From assembly GCA_950295325.1 (NCBI GenBank), contig OX485804.1, positions 60,356,533 to 60,420,532 of the forward strand: a stretch of 64,000 bases of DNA, written 5' to 3'. How positions within the stretch are numbered: position 1 is the stretch's first letter; every line of letters begins with the position of its first letter. The notes under the pieces were generated by a model. It was not told the DNA's origin and made no database searches. It was given only the letters and a program-made list of their open reading frames with translations. A program made the translations under genes and the position numbers. Positions 34,429-46,480 of this stretch are shown piece by piece. The DNA is from Polytrichum commune. Taxonomy: Eukaryota; Streptophyta; Polytrichopsida; Polytrichales; Polytrichaceae.

Positions 34429-34470
34429 ATGATGAATTGTGCAGACAGTGGATGTGATTGCGACGATTAA
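34429..34470 (+). CDS. Upstream open reading frame in the bHLH leader
   Basis: ATGATG at 34429 opens a 13-codon frame (MMNCADSGCDCDD) ending at TAA 34468-34470, 59 bases before the main ATG. If the leader starts near 34385 this frame would be met first by ribosomes, and such upstream frames commonly lower translation of plant bHLH mRNAs. Its conservation is unknown. Confidence 0.3.
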   Translation: MMNCADSGCDCDD

Positions 34471-34529
34471 TTCAAAGAGGGCAGCTTGCAGTTCTAATAT
34501 ATTTATCTGTACAGAATTCTTTAACAACT

Positions 34530-37500
34530 ATGGCGGAGGAACAGATGCTCTGCTTCGTGCGTGAGGATTTCTACCGAACAGAACACATACCCAACGTCGA
34601 TGGAGGTGACAACATGCAGTACTTCGATACGTTCAGCGAGATGCATCAATTATCAAGTCTGCGAAGCCGGGGGGTGCCAGAGCGACCCGCATCCCCCACC
34701 TGCACAGAACAGGTGGCCCTGGAGAATTACCTGCCGGGTGGATTCTTCACCTCCAATTCCCTGGACCAGGTTGGAGATGTCCGGATCGCTGCCTTCGAGC
34801 CACCAGCTGCTGCGATCGAATGCTCCAACTCTACGAAGCAGCAGCAGCTCGAAGTAATTAGGGCTGATGCTGTTGCATCGGAATTATTAGCTAGGGATCA
34901 TTATCACAATTCCGGCACTCTTCGGACGGGCAGCCGGGTGTTGTTGAAATTGCAGCAGTTTTTGTTCGACGGCCTCCCACAGGACATTGAGGGGCCGGGG
35001 CAGCCCAATTCGGATACTATCCATCCAAGCCGGAACAATTCGGTGGCATCCACTTCGGATTGCAAGAGCACCAGCGATGTTCATGTTGATGTCGAAGAAG
35101 AGATCAAACCCAAGTTGTGGCGAGGATGTTCGCCCAGCACCCTTATGCTGCAGCTGCAGGGGCCGCCGGCATCTGCTTCCAAATTCTCCAACTTCGATCA
35201 TCGACCCAACAACGTCAACATTAACTTCGATCATCAGCCTATAAATATAATTACATCCACCAGCAACAACACTCAATCTGCGAGCCAACACCAACAACTC
35301 AATCACATGCCCAGTATGAGTGCACCGTCCAGGCCTAACCCTTTTCACACTCAACCGCGTGTGTTGACCAAACCAGCTCATCACTCTAACAGCAATGCCG
35401 AGAGATGTTCGTCCTTCCAGCCTCAGTCGATGTGCACCAAAGGAGCTGGAGATCACAACAACATCAACACATCCATGACGATGTCGTGGGCTACGCACCT
35501 CCCAGATCATCAGCAGCAGACTAGGCTTCGAGGTAGCTGACCCCTGCTGGTGCAACAGAATATAGTTGCCAACCCGGGCTCGACCGGGGTGGCAAATCTC
35601 CTCTTCAGAAGAAAAACAAAATCTTCGAAGTCACCTTCGATGCTTCTTATGAATTGATGATTTGTTGTTTCACAAAAAGAAGTTACGATTACAACACCCT
35701 TTCAGGAAAGAGACCGGCAGTGAGATCAGAATTTTATCGACACCATCTGTGTCTGATTTAGAATAAGGTTTTTCACTTCCAAATGTCGACGTTCTTAGAA
35801 CTACTTAGAGGCGAATGTCGAAAGCACCAGGGGTTGGCAGTGAGCACTACTATCCAGACTCCCTTAGTAAGTAGGTGCTTATTTTCACTCTGAAACTTTA
35901 TAGTCGTGATCGAAAATTCTTATAGCGCGAAACTTAGCAGCTCCAAAGCAGGGCTTCTTGCAAAAAGTTGTTATAGGAGCTCCAAACTAGGTCATCACAA
36001 CGTCTGAAGAGGCTCATATTCGTATTCAGGGGTGGCTTAAAACCCAAGGCCTTAGCTCAGATCCCATGGGAACTCCAAGGTTAAGTAGCCTGCGCCAGAT
36101 TGGTACTCGGATGGTTGACCTTCCTAGCACTTGATTTTCAATGCGCCTTATCAGCATGGTCCACCCAATCATAGTGGGGTATCTGGGTGAACCAAAGATT
36201 TTCAACGAACAATGTCGGAACATAGGGGCTTGCCCTGAACGGGAGATAGGTGTTGGCCGGCTTGTCCACGCCCATTCAAAGTGTTCACCTTCGAAAGAAA
36301 AGGCAGTAGTCTTTGTGGAACCCTTTAATTCACGTGATGCCCATCTGGGGATTTCATATATAGACTTAGACCAACTCGAAAATGAAGCAACACCATAAAT
36401 CACGCCAGTGGCAACAATGGAGTCGTCTTTCTTTCTTACTTACTTACTTCCTTCCTTTCATATTGTTCATATTGGCCCTTGCAGGTGCAACAGAGAGTTG
36501 CCACCACCCCGGGCCCCGGGGTGCAGCCACAAGCTCCGAATGTGAGGTGAATGCAGTAGATCAGTCATTTACTGCCAACTCCCATGTGACACTGGCAGGG
36601 AGCAGCTGGCCGCGTAGCCGAGCAGGTGGCTGTAGTCAATGCAAGCTCGCAAGGGTGGACAACTCGAGTGGAAATAACTCATGGTCCAGCTGCACATCGC
36701 CTAGCCCCTCCAGCAAAGACCACAACGAAGAAACTGTAGGCCCCATCAATATCACATCCTGGGTTGATCCCATGCTGGATATGAAACCCAGCCACCTGCA
36801 GAACTTCCCGGCCTATGTTGTCAGTGAGTTAGAAAAGAGACGGAAGAAATCCCAGGGAACCGTGTCGACTCGTCAGCATGTCGCTGCTGCTGCTGCTGCT
36901 GCTGGTATTACTGCTTCGGAGGATGGGATAATTCTGTCAGCCGGTAATAGTTTTGGGGATCAGCATCATCACCTGAAGCGGAAGAGGCCTAGGTCGTTGA
37001 AAGAGAATCTCCTGCATCTTATACGGCAAATCGATCTTCATACCTCACAGGTTCCTCATACTATTTCTCCTGCTAACTTTCTAAACCTGTGTCACCAACC
37101 TCTACTTTACACATTGCCAGATGCGCGCAGAGCTATTCAAGCTGTTCAATTACTGGTTCTTCCATCCCATTTTTGAATCCGTGATGGGAAATTGATGTGA
37201 GCAAAACTTCATCTTGTTATACTGCAAACTCATAAATTAAGGTTGTGAAGTCCTCCTTAACCTGTTTCAGCCAGTGTCAGTCCGGTATATAGGTAAATGC
37301 ATGGTATCAGTAAATTTCAACATCAAAATTAATGGTATGAAAATTGTAATACCAGTCAAATAATGATATAAGGTGGGTATGTCAAGGTGAGAGAATCTTC
37401 GTATGGTCATGAGTTATTAGTTGGGTCTATACCATTCTAAACCATGTTGATACTAAGGACAATTTTGTCTAGGTATGAAGGTCTTGCATGATATATAGAC

Positions 37501-40182
37501 CCTGATGGTATGGAATATAGAAATAGGTCAAATACCCATACCTTAATCGTATCATAAAATGCGAAAACTCATTATAGATTCCCTTATAGCATCAAGAAAA
37601 GACTATACTAGACCGACATTGGTTACAACCTCTCGTTTCCACGTTGCCAGATGCAGAATGATTCAAGCTGTAAATTACTGGTTCCACTCCTTTTTTTTTA
37701 ATTTAAGAAAGAAAAAAAACATGATCATGGGAAATTGATCATTGAATCTGATTGCAATTGATGGCAAATTACTGAAGGATGTGTTGGTGGTTGCAATATT
37801 CTTAGGAATGCCAAATACAAGTGCTGGATGACACCGTTGAGTGTCTGAACAACTGGCGGAGGACGCTCAACGACCCTACCTGCAGCTCCCTTCAGCAGCA
37901 GCAGAGGGAGATGGGATTTCCAGCTGATGCTACCGAAACTAAGATCTGCAATGAGAGTGCTGCAACAACCGATGGTTCAGTAAGCTTAAGGAGTTCTAAG
38001 CTTGCAGGTGTTGATGGGTTATCCAGTTTTCTACAAGTAGAGAAACTTGGGCTTGACACTGAAGGAGTGGACTATGCCTTGTCGGTGGACAACATCAGTG
38101 TGCCATACCTCCAGGTACACACACAAAACCCTGGTTACTGTGAGCAACAGAATCACAACCCCAGAATAATATCAATCTTCCAAAATATCACATGATAACT
38201 CTTGCACATCTTTAGATATTCTCAGATTCACAACTCTTGTTAACTCTACAGTGCCATCATTACCTCTATTAAATATATAACACAAAATTTCATTTTTTTG
38301 AGATAATCGAAACGAGCTTTATTTTATTGCCAGACAACAGGCCTTGAGCAGGGGTGCACGTAATGGAACCACACAACCCCAAGCAAGGTCACAATCCTAA
38401 GATTCATTAACTAAGCCAACAATAGGCGTTGTAGTGTTCCACACCATTTTCCTAATGTTAGTGCGGTGATAAAGAACCTCATTGCCGCCCCACCTCTTGT
38501 GAAAATTGGGAAGATCGTTTTCATAGATGGTGCCATAAAAGATTGATGTCTGGTTCAACATTTGAGTGCCGAAAGGAAGTTCGTTATGATCTTGACCAAG
38601 TGAATACGCCACATGTCACTTTTCTTTCAGGAAATATTAATTTTGTGTCAACCCACATAGCATTGTACAGTAATCAATAGTTAGGACAATGCTGTCTCTG
38701 AAAATTCTTCTGAGCTTAACCCTACCGACTTTCACATACTGTGAAGGGGGTTTCAGTGTTGAAACCTGAACTTTAACCCTGATGTGTTAAATACTCTTCT
38801 CCTCTAGGTAAACTCTGAAAACTCTGAATCCTGTGTGACCTGAGTCACCATTTAAGGCATGATGAAGCAACCTACAGTAATAATTTCTGCACTTCTGAGC
38901 ATACAATTTCAGGACATGGACTTTAATGAGTGATACACACATCCACTTTCTTGGATCCTCCTAAGGAACACACATCAAGGAAATGCAGGTGAATTGGTTT
39001 TTATTTCCTCTTTCGTTTGGGGAAAGAGATGAAACTGTAGCTAAACTTGGTTTGTTGCAGTAGTAACATACATAGGTAGGCTTCACATTTTATAAATTTC
39101 ACAGAGGATTTGGAAGTTCTGGAATCCAGATTTTAATTTTGTCTTTAGCAACTTGTGTTGAGGGTTTCCATATACATTTGGAAAATTGATCCCCAATTCC
39201 TACTGTATGCTCTCCATCCCTCTTAAAAGATGCAGATGTTCAATCTCCATCCATCAGAGATTGTTTTTGTTGAGTATGGTATGATTGTAGCTCTGGAATA
39301 CTCCAACTGTCAAGCATTACGAGCATATGAGACCTATACGAGCATACGAGCATATCAGACAACTTCACTGAGTCTAAAATTTTATTGCAACTCTACTATA
39401 GTGGTAGATTTTTAAAACTATTAATGACACAGGATGATTTTGACCAACACAAGACAAGCTGCCTAGGACTCACATGCTTGTAGTGAAGTGCATAAAGGTT
39501 TTGCAAGATAAATTATGTGATATAACACTGACATCGGAAAAATTCTGATTTTTTAGACTACCCAGCTCTGCCCAGGAGAGGGTCTGTTGATTCATTAAGC
39601 GGCAGCAATTTCTAAGTCCGTTAACAATAGTACTTTTTCAATGTAATTAGATGAACTAATGCGGAGGTGAGGATGGACCTCTGATTAAGTAGTTAACTGC
39701 CCTGTTCTGCCTAGGGCAAAGAACTGATCATATATAATTGGCTTATTTTATGAACATTCTTTATGCATTTTATTCACGTATGAATTGAATGGTGTCATAT
39801 ACAGGTGAGGATGATGAAGGAACATGTGGTGATGGTGAAGTTGACCGCCAAGGATAGGCCAGGGCTCTTCAAAGACATTATGATGGCTCTGCAAAATATG
39901 GGGCTGGACATTCAGGATGGTTACATTCAAACGATTAAGGGTGAAAGGCAGGATATATTTTCTGTGAAGGTATTATAACAACATTAACTTGCAAGTTGTC
40001 TGATTTTTTCCTAAACAATTCTAATCAAACTCTTCTGAAAATGTGCAATTTTTAATGGAATGTAACCTACTCTTACATTCTGTGTCACGTTTCAATTGTG
40101 ACAGATGCAACGGCCCAACTGCAGCATCGATACTCAGACGATAGCAGATGCTCTTAACAATGTCATTCATTCCACCACATGA
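34530..40182 (+). CDS. bHLH-like transcription factor with C-terminal ACT domain
   Basis: Five coding exons with matching phases: 34530-35532, 36485-37050, 37806-38114, 39805-39969 and 40105-40182, giving 706 aa. The start ATG at 34530 has a good context (ACTATGGCG). The first half (residues 1-440) is low-complexity, rich in Ser, Asn, Gln and His. KRKRPR (499-504) and LKENLLHLIRQI (506-517) align with the basic end and helix 1 of a bHLH. QIQVLDDTVECLNNWRRTL (526-544) aligns with helix 2 of the plant IIIf-type (GL3/TT8-like) pattern. The second intron falls in the loop, a usual bHLH position. The basic region lacks the His and Glu that read the E-box, so DNA binding is doubtful. Residues 627-706 (HVVMVKLTAKDRPGLFKDIM ... 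ALNNVIHSTT) form an ACT domain, a dimerisation module in plant bHLHs. It probably acts in the nucleus as a regulatory partner. The donor at 37051 (GTTCCT) is weak. An AATAAA lies at 40188-40193. Confidence 0.75.
35549..36530 (+). repeat. Direct repeat flanking intron 1 of the bHLH gene
   Basis: GGTGCAACAGAATATAGTTG with CCAACCCGGGCTCGACCGGGG (35549-35592, just inside intron 1) resembles GGTGCAACAGAGAGTTGCC with ACCACCCCGGGCCCCGGGG (36484-36524, the first bases of exon 2). The second copy contains the splice acceptor and coding sequence, the first is intronic. This suggests a local duplication of the exon 2 border, after which the outer copy was used as the acceptor. Confidence 0.6.
36030..36149 (+). 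pseudogene. 5S rRNA-like sequence in intron 1 of the bHLH gene
   Basis: The stretch aligns over its full length with plant 5S rRNA. AGATCCCATGGGAACTCC matches the GGATCCCATCAGAACTCC segment, GGTTAAGTAGCCTG matches box A, and GGTACTCGGATGGTTGACC matches the intermediate element and box C. The 3' part (CTAGCACTTG...TGCGCC) is weaker. Many substitutions exclude a functional 5S gene. It may come from a 5S-derived SINE, from a Cassandra-type TRIM element (whose LTRs carry 5S sequence), or from a retroposed 5S copy. I saw no LTR ends or target duplication. Confidence 0.75.
37098..37740 (+). repeat. Direct repeat within intron 2 of the bHLH gene
   Basis: About 100 bp at 37098-37198 (CAACCTCTACTTTACACATT, GCCAGATGCG, ATTCAAGCTGTTCAATTACT, GGTTCTTCC, ATGGGAAATTGAT) recurs at 37625-37740 with small indels. 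The first copy is open in frame with exon 2 as far as 37176. Read-through of the intron would therefore give a tail ending in LLVLPSHF rather than an immediate stop. Confidence 0.75.
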
Positions 40183-40199
40183 TTGGTAATAAAATGACA

Positions 40200-41338
40200 C
40201 ATGACAATGTTGACTGATGCAAGATGAAGTGTAAGGACTCGTATGCTTGTAGTGTTTTGTCCACTTAACCACATACTTTTTCCCTAGGTGGTAAATTTTG
40301 CAAAGTTCACTGTGCTCTTTATTCTTGCTAATATGGTCATCATGGTGCGTTAAGCTAGAGTTACACTCTGAACTCTTTGAACAACCATGCCTGATGTGCA
40401 ATTGGTGTGGCTCTACAGCCCTAAGTATGAACAATCAATGCCGGATCCATGACAAGCTATTGGCCATCCAACCCCTGGAGCCTGCTGCCCAACATAATTT
40501 TGGTGGATGAACCTGACGATCAACTCAAAACACAGGAAAGTCACTGAGTTGGAGTGGAAGGTATTGGAAATTAATCATGGACTGATCACTTCAATGCATT
40601 GATCAGACTTATATGTGAATTTGTTTTGATTCTTTATGAAGACCCAAATGAAGCATTCATCATACACTAAGTTACTAAGAGCTTATGTGTAACTGTAACA
40701 ACTCATTTGTTCCGCCAAAACTGCCGGAATTAGCAGATTAAATTAGATCGAAGCATGACTTGGGTGCAAGTGTAATAGATTTGTCATGATCTCGATGGAG
40801 TAGACTATAGCAAGTGAATTTTAACAAGAATTTGGATGCACGGTGGGATTTATAAATTTTCAGAGATTTCTGATCAGCCGGATGCAGCAGTAACTGCACA
40901 ATATACTGCTGATTCACACATGAGCTCTCATAAATCCTCAAGAGAGCAAGTTGTGATCTTGAAAAAATTTAGTACATTCTTTTTCTCCTTTCTGCGAAGG
41001 TGAAGATACTTTTATCCAATTTTGTGTTTTTGGAGCCTTAGGCATTTGCTGTTTTTGGTTTGTGTGTGCCAATTGTATAACTATTATGGATTGTCCTCTT
41101 CATAAAGTGTGTGACATTTGTAATGGCGGACGATATCCTCCCCCTACGAGCCTTTCAGGGGAGGTAGATACGGGCAGGGGCAGCTGCCCCACAAAGAAAT
41201 CGAGATTTTCAAGACCCGACCGCAAACTTCTACCCGCCCCGCCCGACTTCGAAAAAACCCTTGCCCTTGCATTCTTGAAGGCCACTTCTCCACAAATCTC
41301 ATATTGAGTGCACTTCACCTTCAAGGTTCAAAATCCAA
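40200..41338. other. 3' flank of the bHLH gene, non-coding
   Basis: Presumably 3' UTR then intergenic sequence. Bases 41120-41290 are GC-richer (GGGCAGGGGCAGCTGCCCC, CCCGCCCCGCCCGAC) and look like a transposon fragment, without a recognisable protein. Confidence 0.4.
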
Positions 41339-41340
41339 TA

Positions 41341-42019
41341 AGGTAGAGGGTGCTTAAACCAACACTTTAAGCTATTGCACATACATATGGCTATGTGGTT
41401 GATATATAAAATATACATTCATATTAACCTTTGGGCTAAACATAGGTATCAAGAAAGAAAATATATTTTTAGTCTCAATTGAATATTTGATGAATATTCA
41501 AAGTCAAAACTACTAGCTTCCTCAAACCAATCCATAGGCCCCGTGTATGGCAACCTTGCATATGATGAGGACCCCAACCTTCATTGCCTAGAACCAACAC
41601 AACATAGTTGGGTACTAGACCCAAACTACATCAAATCCCAAGTAGTAATGGTACGCAAAGCCACACGGCTACCTCCATGATCCCACCTAGTTCGCTTGTA
41701 AAACCATCATCTTGCATCCTGGGTACCAACCCCCTTTGTGCTTTGTGGGCCTACCTCCTTGGCGTTGTGAATAGAATGGCTAGAATAGGCATTGACAAGC
41801 CACCCTAATCCCACCTTGAACCAACCCAAGCTAGAGTGAAGCCCGTTACCTACTCTACATGAAGGTAGTGGAGGCCGCTATGAGGTGACACCACTAGTGA
41901 CACCTAAAACCGTCACTCCATGAGCCCATGCACTCCTACACCTCCGGGTACGGTTCAAGGTTGTAGAGTGTTGGCAATTGGGAGGCATTTAGAGGTATTG
42001 GTTTTAGCACCCTCTACCT
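41341..42019. mobile_element. Element with TA target duplication (mariner/Stowaway-like)
   Basis: 679 bp with inverted ends AGGTAGAGGGTGCTTAAACC (left) and AGGTAGAGGGTGCTAAAACC (right, reverse complement), about 26 bp long. TA flanks both sides (41339-41340, 42020-42021). The interior is non-coding. A diverged single end (AAAGTAGAGGATGCATAAAC) lies at about 42860. Confidence 0.7.
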
Positions 42020-42259
42020 TATATATGTTCACTTTCATTGAGTAAATGTGCAATCGGCTGGGATTTCATTTTCAAAGTGAAATTGTCAATAAAGCATGTA
42101 ATTAGCTTGGAAGTCAAAAACATAATAAAATCCTCATCAGCATCGAGATTATAATTTTTGTGACTTCCCATTGAAAGGGTCTTTGTCATTCTAAAATGGA
42201 ACTAAAATTAATGTTTTATTTCTAGTATGTTATTTCTATAGTATTTTAGTTTACACCTT

Positions 42260-42545
42260 CTAATTAAGTCTAATTAACCGTACTTGAAGGTAATCGAGCT
42301 TAAGGCCTAGGTTTCTACAAGTATACTATACACATGCAATCTAATTGAGTGTGATCGAATGTAATTAAGTCTACTTAACCATATTTGAAGGTAATTGAGC
42401 GCAAGGCCTAGGTTTCTACAAGTATACTATACACATTCAATCTAATTGAGTGTGATCGAATGTAATTAAGCCTACTTAACCATATTTGAAGGTAATTGAG
42501 CGCAAGGCCTAGGTTTCTACAAGTATTCTATACACATTCAATCTA
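42260..42545 (+). repeat. 101-bp tandem repeat, three units
   Basis: AAGGCCTAGGTTTCTACAAG occurs at 42302, 42403 and 42504, each followed by TATACTATACACATTCAATC and TAATTGAGTGTGATCGAATG. Units two and three are nearly identical. Confidence 0.9.
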
Positions 42546-42549
42546 ATTA

Positions 42550-45500
42550 AGCCAACAAATTGATTTCACTGTTGTACAACTGTACGAAGGTCTTTAAAGT
42601 ATTAACTTACTTTTTCTTAAAGGTTTTCAGCAAGAATAGTACCAAACCCCAAAGCATGCCTGGCACATGTGATCCATTGAAAGATCAGTTTTGTAGTTCT
42701 TGCAGAATGCACTCTGCATATATTATACTTGGTAATTAGGCATCTTAATGATTCCGATATTATTCCGAAAACCGTCACTAAGTTTAGTGTTTGCACTATA
42801 GTAAAAACTTATATTCTGTGTCATTACATGGCAATGAGTCGAGTTTTGAGGAAATGACTAAAGTAGAGGATGCATAAACCAACTCCTTGGCTGCATTGTC
42901 TTATTTTTGGAGTCCATTTGGATTAGTGGTATGCCTGATTGGCTTAGCAAATTAGCTTAGACATGGTAGAATCTAAAACAAAATAAGTTGCACATCATAT
43001 GAAGATTATATTATAGGTGTTTGCAATCTTATACCCCTTAAAACTTAAAACTTTCTTTAGACCCACATTTTCTTCATTACTAATGGCTCCCAAATCCATC
43101 TCAACATTTGTCCAAAACTGCCCTCACATTTCATCCAAACTGCCCTTGCACTTAAACCATCACTCCACTACATAAGTAAAAATATTGAGCCCTTATAACT
43201 TTTGAATACGGGCTCTTAATAAAACCATATAAGTGACCCATCCCTACTTATGTCTCAACACTTGTCCAAATCCAATCCCACTTTTATCCAAAATCAATTT
43301 TGCAAAGATGTGGCGGGAGGTTCGTACTAGCTGTATGGTTCTTTTCAAACAAAAGGCTTAGATGCTTTTGAAATAATTGTCCATCCACTTGCATGCATGT
43401 CATCCTCCCCAATGTCCTTTATCTTTTCCTAATTATCTCAAGCAATCTTCCTTCGGCCCCAGCATCCCTTAATGCAACACCATAGGCTACATTAGAAAAA
43501 ATGTAACCTATATTCAATTGCTAATGATCAATTAAGTGAACATCTGTTGACATATATTTAAATGATTTTGGACACTACAATATATGTATGTATAAGTTGT
43601 CATCAATCATGCTTAAAAAAAATTAAAGAAAATCTTGAATAGCACTAGAAATAATATCTAGAAATAAATTTTCTCTTCAAATTTCATATAATTGGATTGA
43701 TACATCATATGTCATTCATATTTTCAAATAAAGTTCCCAAACCTACAATTTCCAAGAATATAAATTTTAATAATTCAATAGAATCTGTAATAATAATCAT
43801 AATAATCATAAGTGAATGAACTAGAAGAAACATTAGTATCACCTTATTTAGCATTTAGTCAACTTTGACAACTTCATGGTTATTGACAATGTTGCATAAA
43901 ATGAAATAAGTTTAATGTTGAATCAAATATAAATTCTAGACCATCTATATAACGTCTGCTTCCACACAATTAATACTATAGGTTTATTGTTTAAAATGAA
44001 AATCGATTGGAAATATCTATATTTGACATGTAATGTGCATCTTAACTTGTTATGTTGGATTTACATGGCCTTATTAAAACAACTTTATGTGTGTGTGTGT
44101 GTGTGTGTGTGTGTACCTATATATATATATACATAGATATCAAATTTTCCACAATGGTTACATATATTTGCATTATCAAACTTTGTGACATTAATTACAA
44201 GCAACCATAAATAAACCAAAGTTAGAGAATATTCAACTTTTTGATCTTGGATATATGTATCTTTCAAGATTATGCACATCACCAAATTATTTAAGTCGGC
44301 TGAGAAAAAACATTTTTGCAATGACTTGTGGAGTAAGACGTCCAACTTTTTTGGGTATCCTTTCCGAGCGGCCGAAAGCAAATAGCTTCTTTAACTTCAA
44401 TGGTTGTATAACTTAAATTTTAACAAATATTATTTTTATATTTTATATGAAATTTTAGATATAAACACATGGCGGAGCTTGTTCAATCTGATCATATTGC
44501 ATGTGCACATTATTATGATGATCGTATGAAATATTTTTGGCATTTATATATAAAAGATGATAAAACTTTCAATATATCATTTGATTTTTTTGGTTATACT
44601 TTCAAAGTCATCAAAGTAAACACGACTAGACTTTTATAGGTAGCCAATGCAGTATTGCATGGTGTTCATTCTAACAACATCATTTTCATCTTATTGATAA
44701 ATATATCACATGTGAAATATCACTTGTTGCAAGGATGACAACAACAACAACAACCATTTCATAATTTCAAGACACAAGTTTACGACCCATTGATATTTAT
44801 GTCTTGATCAACCTTTCAAAAAAACTTATAACATTGGTGTTCATATTAAAATATAAGAAGAATATAAGAAAATGGACCTACAAATAAGGACTAAATTTTT
44901 TTATCACAATCTTAAATTCACTATTCATATATAAGAAAACTTATATACGTGCTTTGCATGTAAAATTAAAGAAGCCTATAATTTTTTTTTAAATGTGCAA
45001 AGACAAATGTACAAATATTCTTAGCATTTATGTAAAAAAAATGACAACCAAATATAGATGTTCAATTTATACTAAATCGTTATGTCACATCTAGATATTA
45101 GAAAAATATAGGTTTGAAAATTTATTACCACATAATTAAAACATATAATCACAAATTATAATGATAACAAGATAGAACTAAGTTTGTGTATTCAAAGAAT
45201 GAGAAGTATTTTTCTTCCTGTGCAACACATATCAACACAATAAGCCACATATATATATATGGTTTCTATATTTGTTGTGGGTTATGCTTTGAGTCTATGA
45301 ATTATGTGACCTAATCAACACATGTCAATATGTCATTAACATTGGTAATCACCAATTATATCAAGTTCGCATGTTATGCAGGACTACTTGCAAAAACTAA
45401 TACGATTCATCGCGGATTTCATTAGGGATCATTCCAACTTCATTAGGACAATGCACATCTCTCCAATACCTTGATTTCACTTTCAACAACTTAACTGGTA

Positions 45501-45830
45501 AGTTATAATAAACCAATCTTGCTCAAACTCCTATGAATGATATTATATTGGTTCTAATTTTGATGACCTACAATTCGATCTATAAGATTCACAATACTTT
45601 ACAACTAGCACACATAATCCTTCAATAATTTGAAATGACTTGATTCATACTTCCATAAATTACATGTTTGTAGAATGAGGATTTGTGGTTTTAAAAGATA
45701 GTGCGTGCTTCTACAAAGTTATTGGTAGTGTTGTTTTGACTCTTTGCATATGTGACATGTGAGATATTAGAATTGGCACACCATGTAGTCATCACTATGT
45801 CATTATGCATTGAAATATGTTATCAACAAT
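42550..45830. other. Non-coding AT-rich stretch
   Basis: No gene is supported over 3.3 kb. It contains a (TG)n run at 44089-44115 followed by a TATA run to 44130, and otherwise unremarkable AT-rich sequence. Confidence 0.4.
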
Positions 45831-46049
45831 ATTACAGTCACGAACAAAATTGAGCACACTTTGAACATACTCATCTTCAACAAACAACCATGAAAAAATC
45901 TTAGGTTTTTTCTTAGATTTGAAATTTGGATATGATACTACACAAACTTGTGCACATGTAGGCAAATTTTCACATTACATTGATAATAAGAAAGTATGTT
46001 GCAAAGCCAAATGAGAAACTACATACAAATCCTCAATTTTGTTCAAGTT

Positions 46050-46480
46050 ACCTACAAAATCTCTAGTAATTGTTCCAGTAGCCCTTACTCTTCTACATAG
46101 CGTCAATTCTTTGTGGCATGCTCTCATAAAGCGCCATGCAATCTGGTTCATTGAAATTGGGATACGCTAAACACACACACTACCACAATTCTTGGATACC
46201 TCTTGGAGGTGTCATAAATTCGTTCAAGCGCCGTTTGAGAAATGCCCAAAAGTATTCAATGAGATTCAAATCCAGAGATTGTGTAGGCCATTGAAGGAGT
46301 TGAAATGATTATGATGCCAACCATTCTAGCACAAGCTTGCTCATGCGCTTGGGATCATTATCATGTTGAAAGACCAACCTACTTGGATCTGTATTATAAT
46401 TTTGTATAATGGACCACAATAAATTTTCTAAAATAAATTTGTACATATGCCTATCCATCCTACAGTGACAAATGAAACTG
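46050..46480 (-). pseudogene. Tc1 transposase, outer copy, C-terminal half
   Basis: The minus strand aligns base by base with 46720-47100 of the inner copy (for example CTCTCATAAAGCGCCATGCA against CTCTCATATAGTGCCATACA; GATCATTATCATGTTGAAAG against GATCATTATCTTGTTGAAAC). It therefore covers the region with the second Asp and the Glu. It is interrupted at 46461 by the inner element. Confidence 0.75.

Noticed and set aside
34887..35555. 222-codon open frame on the minus strand opposite bHLH exon 1
   Set aside because: It is antisense to a long, GC-richer exon and has no domain; the sense frame has start context, splice phases and downstream HLH and ACT domains.
36030..36149. Functional 5S rRNA gene
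   Set aside because: Too many substitutions across the molecule and no tandem 5S context. A Cassandra element was considered but LTR ends, primer site and duplication were not found.
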